64,000 nucleotides of DNA from Nitrospirota bacterium (GTDB taxonomy: Bacteria; Nitrospirota; UBA9217), in the NCBI GenBank assembly GCA_029858565.1, contig JAOUEV010000005.1, forward strand, positions 1 to 64,000, read 5' to 3'. Positions 16,242-24,371 of this stretch are shown here, in pieces. Both the position numbers and the translations under genes were made by a program. The notes below the pieces were generated by a model. That model made no database searches and was not told where the DNA came from. It worked only from the letters and a program-made list of their open reading frames with translations. Within the stretch, counting starts at the first letter, position 1. Each line of letters opens with the position of its first letter.

Positions 16242-16646
16242 TTACATTTTCCGCTTCAGGAACAGTCCGAGAGCCTTGTCGGAATACTTGATATGGTTCT
16301 TGAGCCAGTCCACCAGGAGCTGGTTCGCCTCCTCGATCAGTTCGGCATTGGCGCCGCGGGCCATGAATTTCTCCTTCAGGCGTCCAAAGGTCTTCACGAA
16401 CAGGTCGTGCTGGGCCAGGTGCTGCACCTTGTTGGTGTACCCGTACTTGACCATGTACTTTTCCTCGTTGCCGAAGTGAAAGACCACATATTCGGTCAGG
16501 AAATTTATGACCTTATCCACCTCTGCGTGCGCCTTTCCCTGCTTCCACGCTTCGAGGAGGCTGTCGATCCTCTTGAAAAGTTCCTTGTGCTGATCATCGA
16601 TCTCGTTCACTTCTGTTCCCAGGTCGGGGGTCCACTGGACTGACAT
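16242..16646 (-). CDS. Bacteriohemerythrin
   Basis: 134-residue four-helix protein with a di-iron oxygen-binding site. Ligand motifs are in order: DDQHKELFKRID near 17-28, the H-x3-E segment VVFHFGNEEKYM near 54-65, HLAQHDLF near 76-83 and HIKYSDKAL near 116-124. The N-terminal VQWTPDLGTEVNEID is the usual hemerythrin lead-in. It probably binds O2 for storage, sensing or delivery in a microaerobic or anaerobic cell. A single-gene unit with its own promoter at 16706-16734 and a terminal hairpin. Confidence 0.93.
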   Translation of the reverse strand: MSVQWTPDLGTEVNEIDDQHKELFKRIDSLLEAWKQGKAHAEVDKVINFLTEYVVFHFGNEEKYMVKYGYTNKVQHLAQHDLFVKTFGRLKEKFMARGANAELIEEANQLLVDWLKNHIKYSDKALGLFLKRKM

Positions 16647-16705
16647 GATCGTATTTCTCCTTTCCTGCCGGGCCTGCCTGCGGACACGGCGACGTCATGC
16701 CAGCT

Positions 16706-16734
16706 ATTATACCAGAGAACGGGTGTTTTGTGAA
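16706..16734 (-). promoter_or_regulatory. Hemerythrin promoter
   Basis: On the - strand TTCACA (16729-16734), 17-base spacer, perfect TATAAT (16706-16711), about 60 bases before the hemerythrin ATG. Confidence 0.65.
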
Positions 16735-16860
16735 TAATAAGGGAGGATTATAGTCGCAAATATCCCCTGCCGGGAAAGGTCTGTCACGAAATCCGCTGCG
16801 GCCGAAAACACCTTGACATGAGCAGGATCCTCCGATGGAAGCGTGGAAAAAAGAGCACGA

Positions 16861-17379
16861 TCAGGAGTGGAATTCCGTTGACTCGATGACGCCGGTGAGC
16901 GCGGACCAGACGAGACCCGCGAGTTGAATGGCCGCGGGAAGGGAGAGCGCCAGGAGAATGTACAGGAGATAGCGTTTCCGCGGAGGCACGACACTAGCCA
17001 GGGCTTGGAGTGGTTTTTTCAGCACAAAACCATTGAGCACGGCGGCGAAAGGCAGATAGATCACCAGGGTTGTCAAGAAATTCGTCTGCGTCACCGCGAA
17101 AACGAGCACAAAAAGAAAAAATTCGCTCGCTGTCAGGAATACCATGCATTTCCATGGCGTCCTTTGTGCGCCACCAACGCGGCAGGATAGCTGTGATTTG
17201 AGCAGCAGCGTAATGCCCAGGCTGAGAAGGAACATGAACCCGAGAAGGACGGCGGTCACGAAGCAGCCGACCTGCACGGCAAAAGCGTTCAGGGGCAGGG
17301 ACAGGACAAGAAGGCTCGCGGCGGCAGCAGGAGCGACGAGATGATCTGCGTCCGTATCGATTGTTACGAGGTCAGCCAT
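16861..17379 (-). CDS. Integral membrane protein, about five segments
   Basis: 172 residues, ATG with GGGAGG upstream. Hydrophobic stretches lie at about 16-35, 38-60, 82-98, 100-117 and 134-160, separated by short basic loops (KSQLSCRVGGAQR, PPRKR). The layout resembles YIP1-type or DUF-type membrane proteins, but I see no diagnostic motif and make no functional call. It has no obvious operon partner: hemerythrin lies downstream behind its own promoter and a universal stress gene lies upstream. Confidence 0.6.
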   Translation of the reverse strand: MADLVTIDTDADHLVAPAAAASLLVLSLPLNAFAVQVGCFVTAVLLGFMFLLSLGITLLLKSQLSCRVGGAQRTPWKCMVFLTASEFFLFVLVFAVTQTNFLTTLVIYLPFAAVLNGFVLKKPLQALASVVPPRKRYLLYILLALSLPAAIQLAGLVWSALTGVIESTEFHS

Positions 17380-17566
17380 AACATCCTCCCGGTGATCAGG
17401 ATGCAGGAACAGTCCACGGCGGATCGATATTCTGATGGCATGTTAAGGAAATCCGGAAATGCTGTCAAACCGAGAATAGAACTAGCGAGAACATAAAGCT
17501 GGAGATTGAGCAAGGGTTTGACACCTTACCTCTTACCCCTTGCCCCTGACGGTCACCGGTCGTCAA

Positions 17567-18043
17567 TCACTCCACCACCCAGACAGCACAGTTCTTGGCC
17601 TCCCGGATCAGCCGGCTCGACGTGCTGCCGAACAGGAACTCCTCGGCCTTGGACTTGTGATGCCTCCCCACGACGACCGTGCAGCACGACAGGTCGCACC
17701 GCGTGTCGAGGATCGCCTCGGAAAAGGACTTCTCCTCGCCCACGCAGGAGCGAATGCGTACCTTGTCCGGCGGGAACCCGGACTGAACCATGACCTGGCG
17801 GTAGTTCTCGAGCATTTTGTTCGCCCCGGCCATCTTCTCCTTTGTCCATGCTATCTGCTCCTCCTCGGAATCAAAGAAGTCCTCCTCCGGCTCGGGGATG
17901 ATCGACAGCAGCGTTACCGCGAATCCGGGGAATCCTCCGACTATGTCCGCGACATACATCACTGCCCGCTTTGAACTTTCCGACTCATCGACCGCGATCA
18001 GAAAATGCTTGTCTTTCGGCTGGTTGCTGTTCTTCGTTTCCAT
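17567..18043 (-). CDS. Universal stress protein family
   Basis: 158 residues from ATG 18043 (AAAGGAG upstream; the longer frame from 18070 lacks one). The UspA fold is seen: HFLIAVDESESSKRAVMYVADIVGG at the start, TVVVGRHHKSKAEEFLFGSTSSRLIREAKNCAVWVVE at the end. The G-x2-G-x9-G(S/T) ATP-binding motif is partly kept as GRHH...FGSTSS, so nucleotide binding is possible. An acidic insert (EPEEDFFDSEEEQ) follows the first strand. Role in stress survival is inferred from the family. Confidence 0.88.
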   Translation of the reverse strand: METKNSNQPKDKHFLIAVDESESSKRAVMYVADIVGGFPGFAVTLLSIIPEPEEDFFDSEEEQIAWTKEKMAGANKMLENYRQVMVQSGFPPDKVRIRSCVGEEKSFSEAILDTRCDLSCCTVVVGRHHKSKAEEFLFGSTSSRLIREAKNCAVWVVE

Positions 18044-18120
18044 CGTTCGCTCCTTTAATTGCTTCTGCATTTCCTTCTCGCTTTACACCTTACCCCTTAC
18101 TACTTACGACTGCCTTGAAG

Positions 18121-19092
18121 TTACCGTCGTTCGAATTCCTCCCTCGCTTCGCCCAGGTCCTCAAGCAGCTCCAGGGTGGTCTCGTAATAGACCTGCGCTC
18201 CTGCGGAGAAATGCATCAGGATCCGGTTCAATCGCGCAGGGATGTAGGGATAGATTTTCCGGAGGTTCGCCACGCGGTTGTGGAACACGATGTTGACATC
18301 ATCCGACGTGAGCAACTCCAGCTTCGCCGGGTCCGTTGCCAGCAAACGCTGCGTGGTCACGTCGCCTCTGCCGGCAAGGAACACCAGAATGTTGCCCAGG
18401 CCGAAGAGATCATAGGCAAAGCGGCTTTCCCCATGGCGGTAATTGAAGTCATAGTCGATCCACCGGTATCGTCCTGTTGACGCGTCCTTGATCAGATGGT
18501 CCCTGCGGATATCGCCATGCTTTTCCCCGCTGTCGTGAAGGAACCGGATCGCCTCCACAATGCCCAGATACTCGTCGAGCACGATGGGGAAATGGTCGAA
18601 GAAATAATCCTCATGTCCGTTCCCGAGCCCGATCGTGTTCTGGGAAAGCGTCCTTCCCTGAATATAATCCAGGATGCGCAAAGGATTTCCCGTTGAATCA
18701 GCGACCGTGATGCCCTGCATGAACTCGCCCCGCCCCTTCACCAGCTCCAGGATGCGGGCCTCCTTCTGCGGACTCCTGACGCATTCGAACACCAGGCTGC
18801 CGATCCTGGCGTTGAACCGTTCCCTGAAGACCCATTTCAGGATCTTCACCTCTCCGGTCAGCAGATTGATGGCCCGCTTGACCCAGAACTTGGGCTCATC
18901 CTCGATCCCGAACCTGCCTTCGCGCTCGTTGTTCCTGACAAAGTACGGGACATCGCCCAGCACGACCACGTCATCGTAGTCCACGCGAAAGAAATCCGCG
19001 GTGTCCTTGATCCGCACCTTCTTCGGCACCCGGTCCTTCGGCATCCACTTCCGGATCATGGACAGCAGTTCTTTTTCCCCGTATTCGGCCAT
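18121..19092 (-). CDS. Protein kinase-like fold, degenerate catalytic loop
   Basis: 323 residues from ATG 19092 (AGGGGTG just upstream; a GTG at 19101 overlaps that site). The C-lobe looks kinase-like: a catalytic-loop equivalent EKHGDIRRDHLIKD and then RYRWIDYDFNY in place of DFG. The usual Asn after HGD/HRD is His and DFG reads DYD. The N-terminal part holds FWVKRAINLLTGEVKILKWVF with a candidate ATP Lys. It may be a small-molecule or LPS-type kinase, or a pseudokinase. It has no membrane segment. The gene stands alone between the Usp gene and the divergent scpA unit. Confidence 0.6.
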   Translation of the reverse strand: MAEYGEKELLSMIRKWMPKDRVPKKVRIKDTADFFRVDYDDVVVLGDVPYFVRNNEREGRFGIEDEPKFWVKRAINLLTGEVKILKWVFRERFNARIGSLVFECVRSPQKEARILELVKGRGEFMQGITVADSTGNPLRILDYIQGRTLSQNTIGLGNGHEDYFFDHFPIVLDEYLGIVEAIRFLHDSGEKHGDIRRDHLIKDASTGRYRWIDYDFNYRHGESRFAYDLFGLGNILVFLAGRGDVTTQRLLATDPAKLELLTSDDVNIVFHNRVANLRKIYPYIPARLNRILMHFSAGAQVYYETTLELLEDLGEAREEFERR

Positions 19093-19327
19093 GAAAGACA
19101 CCCCTGCACCTCAGATTCAATTATATCCTAACCCGAAACCGCGCGTGGCCGTCAGACGCGATGCTGCCGACCAGCAGTTGTCTTTTTTAATGCGGAATTC
19201 CGCGCTCCCCATTCGGTATTTACTCGGTTTTTCCTTGACTTTTCCCGTCGATAACGCTAAGTTCTGATAGTCGTCACCTCCGAAGTTCAGGGGCCCGCTC
19301 GGGCCGGGAAAAGGGGCTCACGGATCC

Positions 19328-20080
19328 ATGTCGTACCACGTCAAACTCGAGATATTCGAAGGTCCCATGGACCTTCTCCTCCACCTCATCAAGAAGCACG
19401 AACTGGACATCTACGACATCCCCATAGCCCCCATCACCCAGCAGTACCTCGAATACATCCAGCTCATGCAAAGCCTGGACATGGAGATCGCCGGCGAGTT
19501 CCTGGTGATGGCTTCCACGCTCACGCATATCAAGTCCAAGATGCTCCTTCCGCCCACGGACACCCCGGACGCCGACGAGGAGGGAGTGGACCCGCGGGCG
19601 GAGCTCATCCGCAGGCTGCTGGAATACAAGCGGTTCAAGGACGCGGCCGCCTCGCTGGAACAGCGCGAGGACGCCTGGTCCCAGGTCTACACCCGCGAGT
19701 CCGAGATCACGCCCGAGCTTCCGGCCGAGGATCAGCCGCTGCTGTTCGACTTCCATCTCTTCGATCTCCTGGCCGCGCTCAGGGACGTGATGAACCGCGT
19801 TCCCGACTCAGGCCTCGAGATCACCGCCGAATCCGTTTCCATCACGGAAAAGATCGCCCATATCCTGTCGCGGCTCGAGAGCGTGGACAGCATGCTCTTT
19901 GCCGATCTCTTTGAAAAGGACACGACGAAAGCCCACGTGATCGCCACCTTCATGGCGCTCCTGGAGCTGATGAAGAACCGCGTTGTCAAGGCCGTCCAGG
20001 TCGAGCAGTTCGGCGCGATCCGGCTCATGAAGTCCGTGAACGAACAGCCGTCGACCATGAACCTCTACGAGGGGATGTAG
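19328..20080 (+). CDS. scpA: Segregation and condensation protein A
   Basis: 250-residue kleisin subunit that bridges SMC heads in the bacterial condensin. The N-terminal signature is intact: LEIFEGPMDLLLHLIKKHELDIYDIPIAPITQQYLEYI, then GEFLVMASTLTHIKSKMLLP. The C-terminal winged-helix region (LFADLFEKDTTKAHVIATFMALLELMKNRVV) contacts SMC. It heads a + strand operon scpA, HEAT-repeat gene, scpB, MinD-like ATPase and J/HTH gene, with overlaps or tiny gaps. No smc gene is in the window. Confidence 0.95.
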   Translation: MSYHVKLEIFEGPMDLLLHLIKKHELDIYDIPIAPITQQYLEYIQLMQSLDMEIAGEFLVMASTLTHIKSKMLLPPTDTPDADEEGVDPRAELIRRLLEYKRFKDAAASLEQREDAWSQVYTRESEITPELPAEDQPLLFDFHLFDLLAALRDVMNRVPDSGLEITAESVSITEKIAHILSRLESVDSMLFADLFEKDTTKAHVIATFMALLELMKNRVVKAVQVEQFGAIRLMKSVNEQPSTMNLYEGM

Positions 20081-20081
20081 C

Positions 20082-20921
20082 ATGGATATCCGTCCGCTGG
20101 CCTTTGACAAGAAGTTCTCGGACATCGAAAAGGCGGTCTACGCCGATCGCACCCTCATCGGCGGCCTGGTGGACCTCCTGGCGGAACGGAACAACGATGT
20201 GCGCACCGGGGTCCTGAACATCCTGTCCCGCGTTGGCTTTGACTATCCCCAGGACACGCGGCCCTACCTGAACGCGCTGATAGCGCTCATGGACGATGCG
20301 GATGCCTTTGTGAAGATCGACGCTGCGAACGCCGTCGCGAACCTTGCCTACCGGTACGAGGACGAGTCCAGCAGGGCCATGCCCTCGCTCCGGAAGCTCC
20401 TGGACCACCCGCAAAGCCTGGTGCGGCAGGAAGCGGCCTATGCCCTGGGAAATATCGGCTTCTCCCATGTGCATCTCGTGAAGGACCTGGTCCCGCGGCT
20501 TATCTCCATGCTCGAGAGCGGGGACGACGATGAACGGGAGGCGGCATCGCATGCGTTGGGCAAGATCGGCATCATCGAACCCCAGCTCATCCGGGGGATC
20601 CTGCCCAAGCTCATCGACGTGCTCCAGTACTCAAAGGAAGCGACCTGCGGCGGCGTGCTCTTTGCCCTGGGGGCCATCGGCCTGCACTATCCGAAGGAAG
20701 TAGCGGACCTGGTGCCCCGGCTGATCCAGTACCTGGACAGCGGCCACCCCAACGCGGTGAAAAACGCCATTGCAGCCCTCGGGAACATCGGCAGCTCGAA
20801 CCGCGAACTGGTCGCGGACGCACTCCCCTTGATCCGGAAGCATCTGGAGAGTTCGGACCTGGACGTGAAGATGAACGCCAAGGTGGCCCTGGGACGGCTC
20901 GGCGATCCGGCGGGGATGTAA
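20082..20921 (+). CDS. HEAT-repeat protein between scpA and scpB
   Basis: 279 residues starting one base after the scpA stop. It is built of about seven HEAT/armadillo-type helical repeats of roughly 35-39 residues, each with a pattern like LVxLLxxxxxDVRxxAxxALGxIG, e.g. RQEAAYALGNIGF, REAASHALGKIGI, KNAIAALGNIGS and KMNAKVALGRLGD. It has no catalytic motif. HEAT subunits (HAWKs) are known partners of eukaryotic condensin kleisins, so a HEAT protein wedged between ScpA and ScpB is suggestive. Any condensin role is inference from position only. Confidence 0.8.
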   Translation: MDIRPLAFDKKFSDIEKAVYADRTLIGGLVDLLAERNNDVRTGVLNILSRVGFDYPQDTRPYLNALIALMDDADAFVKIDAANAVANLAYRYEDESSRAMPSLRKLLDHPQSLVRQEAAYALGNIGFSHVHLVKDLVPRLISMLESGDDDEREAASHALGKIGIIEPQLIRGILPKLIDVLQYSKEATCGGVLFALGAIGLHYPKEVADLVPRLIQYLDSGHPNAVKNAIAALGNIGSSNRELVADALPLIRKHLESSDLDVKMNAKVALGRLGDPAGM

Positions 20922-20940
20922 CAGTAAAGAACTTTTTTTG

Positions 20941-21030
20941 CCACGGATTTACACGGATACACACGGATGGCAAGATCATAGCTTCCAGGCCTGACTCGTT
21001 TTATCCGTGTCCATCTGTGTCCATCCGTGG
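20941..21030. repeat. Inverted CCACGGATTTACACGGAT-type repeat
   Basis: Arms CCACGGATTTACACGGATAC and TCCGTGTCCATCTGTGTCCA plus TCCGTGG, imperfect complements around a 35-base unrelated centre. It lies between the HEAT-repeat gene and scpB without breaking the operon. Related to 3688-3777 in design. Confidence 0.75.
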
Positions 21031-21062
21031 TTAATATATTTTCTTTATCGAGGTAGGAAAAT

Positions 21063-21746
21063 TTGGACGATACGCAATTGAAATCTGCCCTGGAGGCGCT
21101 CCTGCTCATCAGTGGCACACCGTTGACCGTTGATCGCTTCAAGGGGATCTTCGAGGAATCGACAAAGGAACAGATCGAGGAGCAGCTCCAGGCGCTCAAA
21201 TCAGAGTATGAGGCGCGGAACGCTGGTATCATGCTGGCTGAAGTGGCCAATGGATGGCAGCTGGCCACCTGCGCCGAGCAGGCACCCTGGATCAGGAAGT
21301 TCCGGACCGTCAAGGTGAGCACGCGGCTGTCCCGTCCCGCTCTCGAGACCCTGGCCATCATCGCCTATAAACAGCCCATCACGCGGCCGGAGATCGAGGG
21401 AGTCCGCGGAGTGAACATCGGCGGAATCGTGCGCAACCTGATGGAGCGCCGCCTCGTGAAGATCGTCGGCAAGAAGGACGTTCCGGGCAAACCGATGCTC
21501 TACGGCACCACCGCCGAGTTCCTGCAGTATTTCGGCCTAAAGGACCTTTCGTCCCTGCCCACGCTGAAGGAATTCCAGGAGCTGGACGCGGGCGAGGACG
21601 CCATGATCGCTGAACAGACCGGCGCGGAGACCGCGGAGGAAGAAGCCTCTGCGGAAGGATTGCCGTCGCCGGACGATACCGAGGCCGCTGACAGGCAGGA
21701 AGAATCGGCGGATGCGGTCGCATCGGAGGCACCACACCAGGGATGA
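21063..21746 (+). CDS. scpB: Segregation and condensation protein B
   Basis: 227 residues starting at TTG 21063 with GAGGTAGG upstream. It has two winged-helix domains: LKSALEALLLISGTPLTVDRFKGIF at the start, then LSRPALETLAIIAYKQPITRPEIEGVRGVN and VGKKDVPGKPMLYGTTAEFLQYFGL, all ScpB signatures. The last 55 residues are an acidic E/A-rich tail not needed for the fold. ScpB dimers stabilise the ScpA-SMC condensin. Its stop overlaps the next gene's ATG (ATGA). Confidence 0.95.
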   Translation: MDDTQLKSALEALLLISGTPLTVDRFKGIFEESTKEQIEEQLQALKSEYEARNAGIMLAEVANGWQLATCAEQAPWIRKFRTVKVSTRLSRPALETLAIIAYKQPITRPEIEGVRGVNIGGIVRNLMERRLVKIVGKKDVPGKPMLYGTTAEFLQYFGLKDLSSLPTLKEFQELDAGEDAMIAEQTGAETAEEEASAEGLPSPDDTEAADRQEESADAVASEAPHQG

Positions 21747-22687
21747 TCGAGCTTCAGGACGCGCTCCGGAAGAAGGAGATCTGGGCCATCGGCGGCGGCA
21801 AGGGCGGGATCGGCAAGAGCCTGATCACCGGCAATATCGGGATCACCCTGGCCCGGCTCAAGAAGAAAGTGCTGCTCGTTGACGCGGACCTGGGCGGAGC
21901 CAATCTCCACACCACGCTCGGGATCGGCGTGCCGGAAATGACGCTCTCCGATTTCCTGAACCGCCGCGTCGAGAACATCAACGATGTCATCATCAAGACC
22001 GTCATCCCCAATCTCTCCCTCATCAGCGGCGCCCAGGACTTCCTGGATGCCGCAAATCCAAATTTCGCACAGAAGACCCGGCTGCTCCGTCATCTCGAGA
22101 CCCTGGACGCGGACTACATCCTCCTCGATCTCGGCGCGGGAACCTCCTATAATATCCTCGATTTCTTCCTTTTCTCGGATCACGGCATCCTCGTGGTCCT
22201 GCCCGAGCCAACAGCCATCGAGAACGCCTACCGGTTCATCAAGAGCGCCTTCTACCGCCGGTTCAAGAAGGTCGTCGCGGACCAGCAGATCAAGGACCTC
22301 ATTGACGCGGCCATGGACCAGAAGAATACCATGGGCATCCGCACGCCCTTCGACCTGATCGAACGGATCAAGGGCATGGATCGGGAGGTGGGCGATATCC
22401 TGGAGCTCGAGGTGAACAAGTTCCGGCCCAAGCTGGTGGTGAACCAGGTCCGCACCAAGAACGACGTCCAGATCGGCTTTTCCATGAAAAGCGCCTGCCA
22501 GAAGTATTTCGGCATCAACCTGGAATACCTGGGGTACGTGGAGTATGACGACTGCGTGTGGCAGTCCATCCGCAGCAAACGCCCCCTTGTGGTAGAATAT
22601 CCCTATTCACGGCCGGCAAGGTGCATCGAGCGTATCGTCCACAACCTGCTGCGCAAGGAGCAGATGACGCTCAGCATGCTGTACTGA
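21743..22687 (+). CDS. MinD/ParA-type P-loop ATPase
   Basis: 314 residues. A deviant Walker A motif GGGKGGIGKS at 18-27 holds the signature Lys. VLLVDADLGGANLHTTLG is Walker A-prime, and YILLDLGAGTSYNILDFF carries Walker B. It resembles the FlhG/MinD-like ATPases of delta-type bacteria (ExxxK-type HEAT operons) rather than true MinD: no C-terminal amphipathic membrane helix is evident. It overlaps scpB and is followed after six bases by the J/HTH gene, so a role in chromosome or cell-pole organisation is plausible but inferred. Confidence 0.85.
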   Translation: MIELQDALRKKEIWAIGGGKGGIGKSLITGNIGITLARLKKKVLLVDADLGGANLHTTLGIGVPEMTLSDFLNRRVENINDVIIKTVIPNLSLISGAQDFLDAANPNFAQKTRLLRHLETLDADYILLDLGAGTSYNILDFFLFSDHGILVVLPEPTAIENAYRFIKSAFYRRFKKVVADQQIKDLIDAAMDQKNTMGIRTPFDLIERIKGMDREVGDILELEVNKFRPKLVVNQVRTKNDVQIGFSMKSACQKYFGINLEYLGYVEYDDCVWQSIRSKRPLVVEYPYSRPARCIERIVHNLLRKEQMTLSMLY

Positions 22688-22693
22688 AAAATT

Positions 22694-23377
22694 ATGCTCA
22701 AAAAAATCGAGGACATGAACCACTATGAGCTCCTGGAAGTGAGCCCCCGGGCCACGGCGCAGGAGATCCATAAGGCTTATGAACGTATCCGCAAGATCTA
22801 CGATCCAAACTCCATTGCCCTGTACTCGCTTTTCTCTCCCGAAGAGACCGAGATCATCCGCCAGCGCATCGAGGATGCCTACCGCACCCTGATCTATGAC
22901 GAGAACCGGAGGGCATACGACCTTTCGCTTCGCTCCCTGCCGGATGCGCTGCCGCCCGACCATCCCCGTCAGCGCACCTTTGCAACGCCTCTGCCGCCAT
23001 CCCCGCGGACCGAACCGGTCCGGACGCCGGAGCCCCATCACCAGGACCCCCGTCCGGTCCCCCACGCGCCTGAGACCGCTGCCGCACAGGAACCTCTCCG
23101 GTCCGCGCCGGCGGACATCACCGAGTTCACAGGCCCGATGCTCAAGATGCTGCGCGAACAGCGTGGCCTGAGCGTCCAGAACATCGCGGACATCACCAAG
23201 ATGAGCACCCGGTACATCGAATCCATCGAGAGCGAGAACTACCAGAAACTCCCTGCACGGCCCTATCTTCGCGGGTTCCTGGTGATCTACACCAAGGCAG
23301 TGGGATATGAACCGGACCGGATCGTAACCGATTATATGCGGCGATTCGACGCGGCCAGGAATCCGGCGAAGAAATGA
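22694..23377 (+). CDS. J-domain-like protein (no HPD) fused to RodZ-type HTH
   Basis: 227 residues in two parts. Residues 7-75 follow the J-domain helix pattern (NHYELLEVSPRATAQEIHKAYERIRK...IEDAYRTLIYDENRRAYDLSL). At the HPD position the sequence reads DPN (KIYDPNSIA), so Hsp70 stimulation is unlikely. A Pro-rich linker (about 78-145) follows. Residues 150-222 are a HTH_25/RodZ-type DNA-binding-like domain (MLREQRGLSVQNIADITKMSTRYIESIESENYQKLPARPYLRGFL). No membrane segment follows the HTH, unlike RodZ. It ends the scp operon, followed by a strong terminator. Confidence 0.82.
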   Translation: MLKKIEDMNHYELLEVSPRATAQEIHKAYERIRKIYDPNSIALYSLFSPEETEIIRQRIEDAYRTLIYDENRRAYDLSLRSLPDALPPDHPRQRTFATPLPPSPRTEPVRTPEPHHQDPRPVPHAPETAAAQEPLRSAPADITEFTGPMLKMLREQRGLSVQNIADITKMSTRYIESIESENYQKLPARPYLRGFLVIYTKAVGYEPDRIVTDYMRRFDAARNPAKK

Positions 23378-23447
23378 AGCAACAGTGATACAGCGGCAAG
23401 CCGTAAGGAGTAAGCGGTCGAAACATCAACAACCAAGGGAAAAAAGG

Positions 23448-23476
23448 AAAAGGCAGCCGAATCAGCTGCCTTTTTT
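23448..23476. terminator. Terminator after scp operon, bidirectional
   Basis: AAAAGGCAGC-CGAATCA-GCTGCCTTTTTT. It serves the + strand scp operon and, read the other way, the convergent zinc-ribbon gene. Confidence 0.9.
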
Positions 23477-23496
23477 GCATCTCCTCTTCGGCCCGG

Positions 23497-23796
23497 TCAT
23501 TTTCCCGGAAAGGGCCGGAACAATCCCGTGGTATCCCACTCCGATACTTTAACAACATCCTGCTGACGAAACCAGAACCGTGCGCAGGCCGTGCATCGTT
23601 CCATCTTAACAGGCCCGGGGACCGACTCGATCAACCCAAGGCCGCACCGGGGACAGCGCATCCAAAATCGTTCTGCCTCTCCCGGGTCTATCTCGTTGCG
23701 ATCACGCCTTCGTTCCCTGACGGTGGAACCGGAACGCCGCCGCGTTTTGTTCGGCTGAGGCCTGGTATTCTTTTTCACTTCCTGCGATCTCACCAT
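23497..23796 (-). CDS. Small zinc-ribbon protein
   Basis: 99 residues. A basic N-terminus (NKTRRRSGSTVRERRRDR) leads to two CxxC pairs, MRCPRCGLGLIE and ERCTACARFWF, the TFIIB/zf-ribbon spacing. It probably binds one zinc and perhaps nucleic acid through the Arg-rich tail. I cannot assign a partner. It converges on the scp operon terminator. Confidence 0.7.
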   Translation of the reverse strand: MVRSQEVKKNTRPQPNKTRRRSGSTVRERRRDRNEIDPGEAERFWMRCPRCGLGLIESVPGPVKMERCTACARFWFRQQDVVKVSEWDTTGLFRPFPGK

Positions 23797-23839
23797 CGCG
23801 CTGCTCCTTCTCGGGGACGGATCACCGACCTTCCGGAAT

Positions 23840-24301
23840 TTAATATTTTACCGTTATGCCAGCAAGCTCTTCCCTCGTCAATTCAGAAAATCGTTTAAGC
23901 GTCCACACGCCGACCCAGGCCTTGAACAGGCCAAGGTTTCGCTGCCGTTCCTCTTCATTGGCGCCAAGGTATTCGTACATATTGCCCGCCTTGCCATCTT
24001 TCGTGTTCTTCCCGTCGTCAAGCCGACGCATGATCGCTCCACTGTCAGGCCAGCCTGCATAGCTTGCAAGGTGGGCATAGCTGTCCATCTTCGGGCCGAG
24101 CCCTTTTTTCTTGAATCCCTCCCTGTCCTTCTTGAAATCATCATGCTCCGGCGCGTCCTTACCATGACAGGATACGCATCGATCGTCAAAGAGCTTCTTT
24201 ATGTGCGTCGAATACCGGATATCCTCTCCGCCTGCACGTGCAGCTGTGAACAGCAGTATCCCCGCGCAAACCAGCGCCATTCCCGCATCTTTATTCTGCA
24301 T
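23840..24301 (-). CDS. Exported c-type cytochrome, CxxCH
   Basis: 153 residues with a signal peptide (about 8-24, VCAGILLFTAARAG). One haem-binding CVSCHGK near 42 is followed by the sequence KMDSYAHLASYAGWPDSGAIMRRLDDGKN, with a possible distal Met ligand. The pattern is that of small periplasmic class I-like cytochromes seen near efflux or respiratory genes. It is the gene after cusA on the - strand, separated by 70 bases, so it could be cotranscribed with the efflux operon. Its electron partner is unknown. Confidence 0.85.
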   Translation of the reverse strand: MQNKDAGMALVCAGILLFTAARAGGEDIRYSTHIKKLFDDRCVSCHGKDAPEHDDFKKDREGFKKKGLGPKMDSYAHLASYAGWPDSGAIMRRLDDGKNTKDGKAGNMYEYLGANEEERQRNLGLFKAWVGVWTLKRFSELTREELAGITVKY

Positions 24302-24371
24302 AGTCTTTACGCGTTCCTTTCAAGTATAGAATCAATCTAGCCGTCCTTATGCCTGCTTGACGCTCGCCCCG

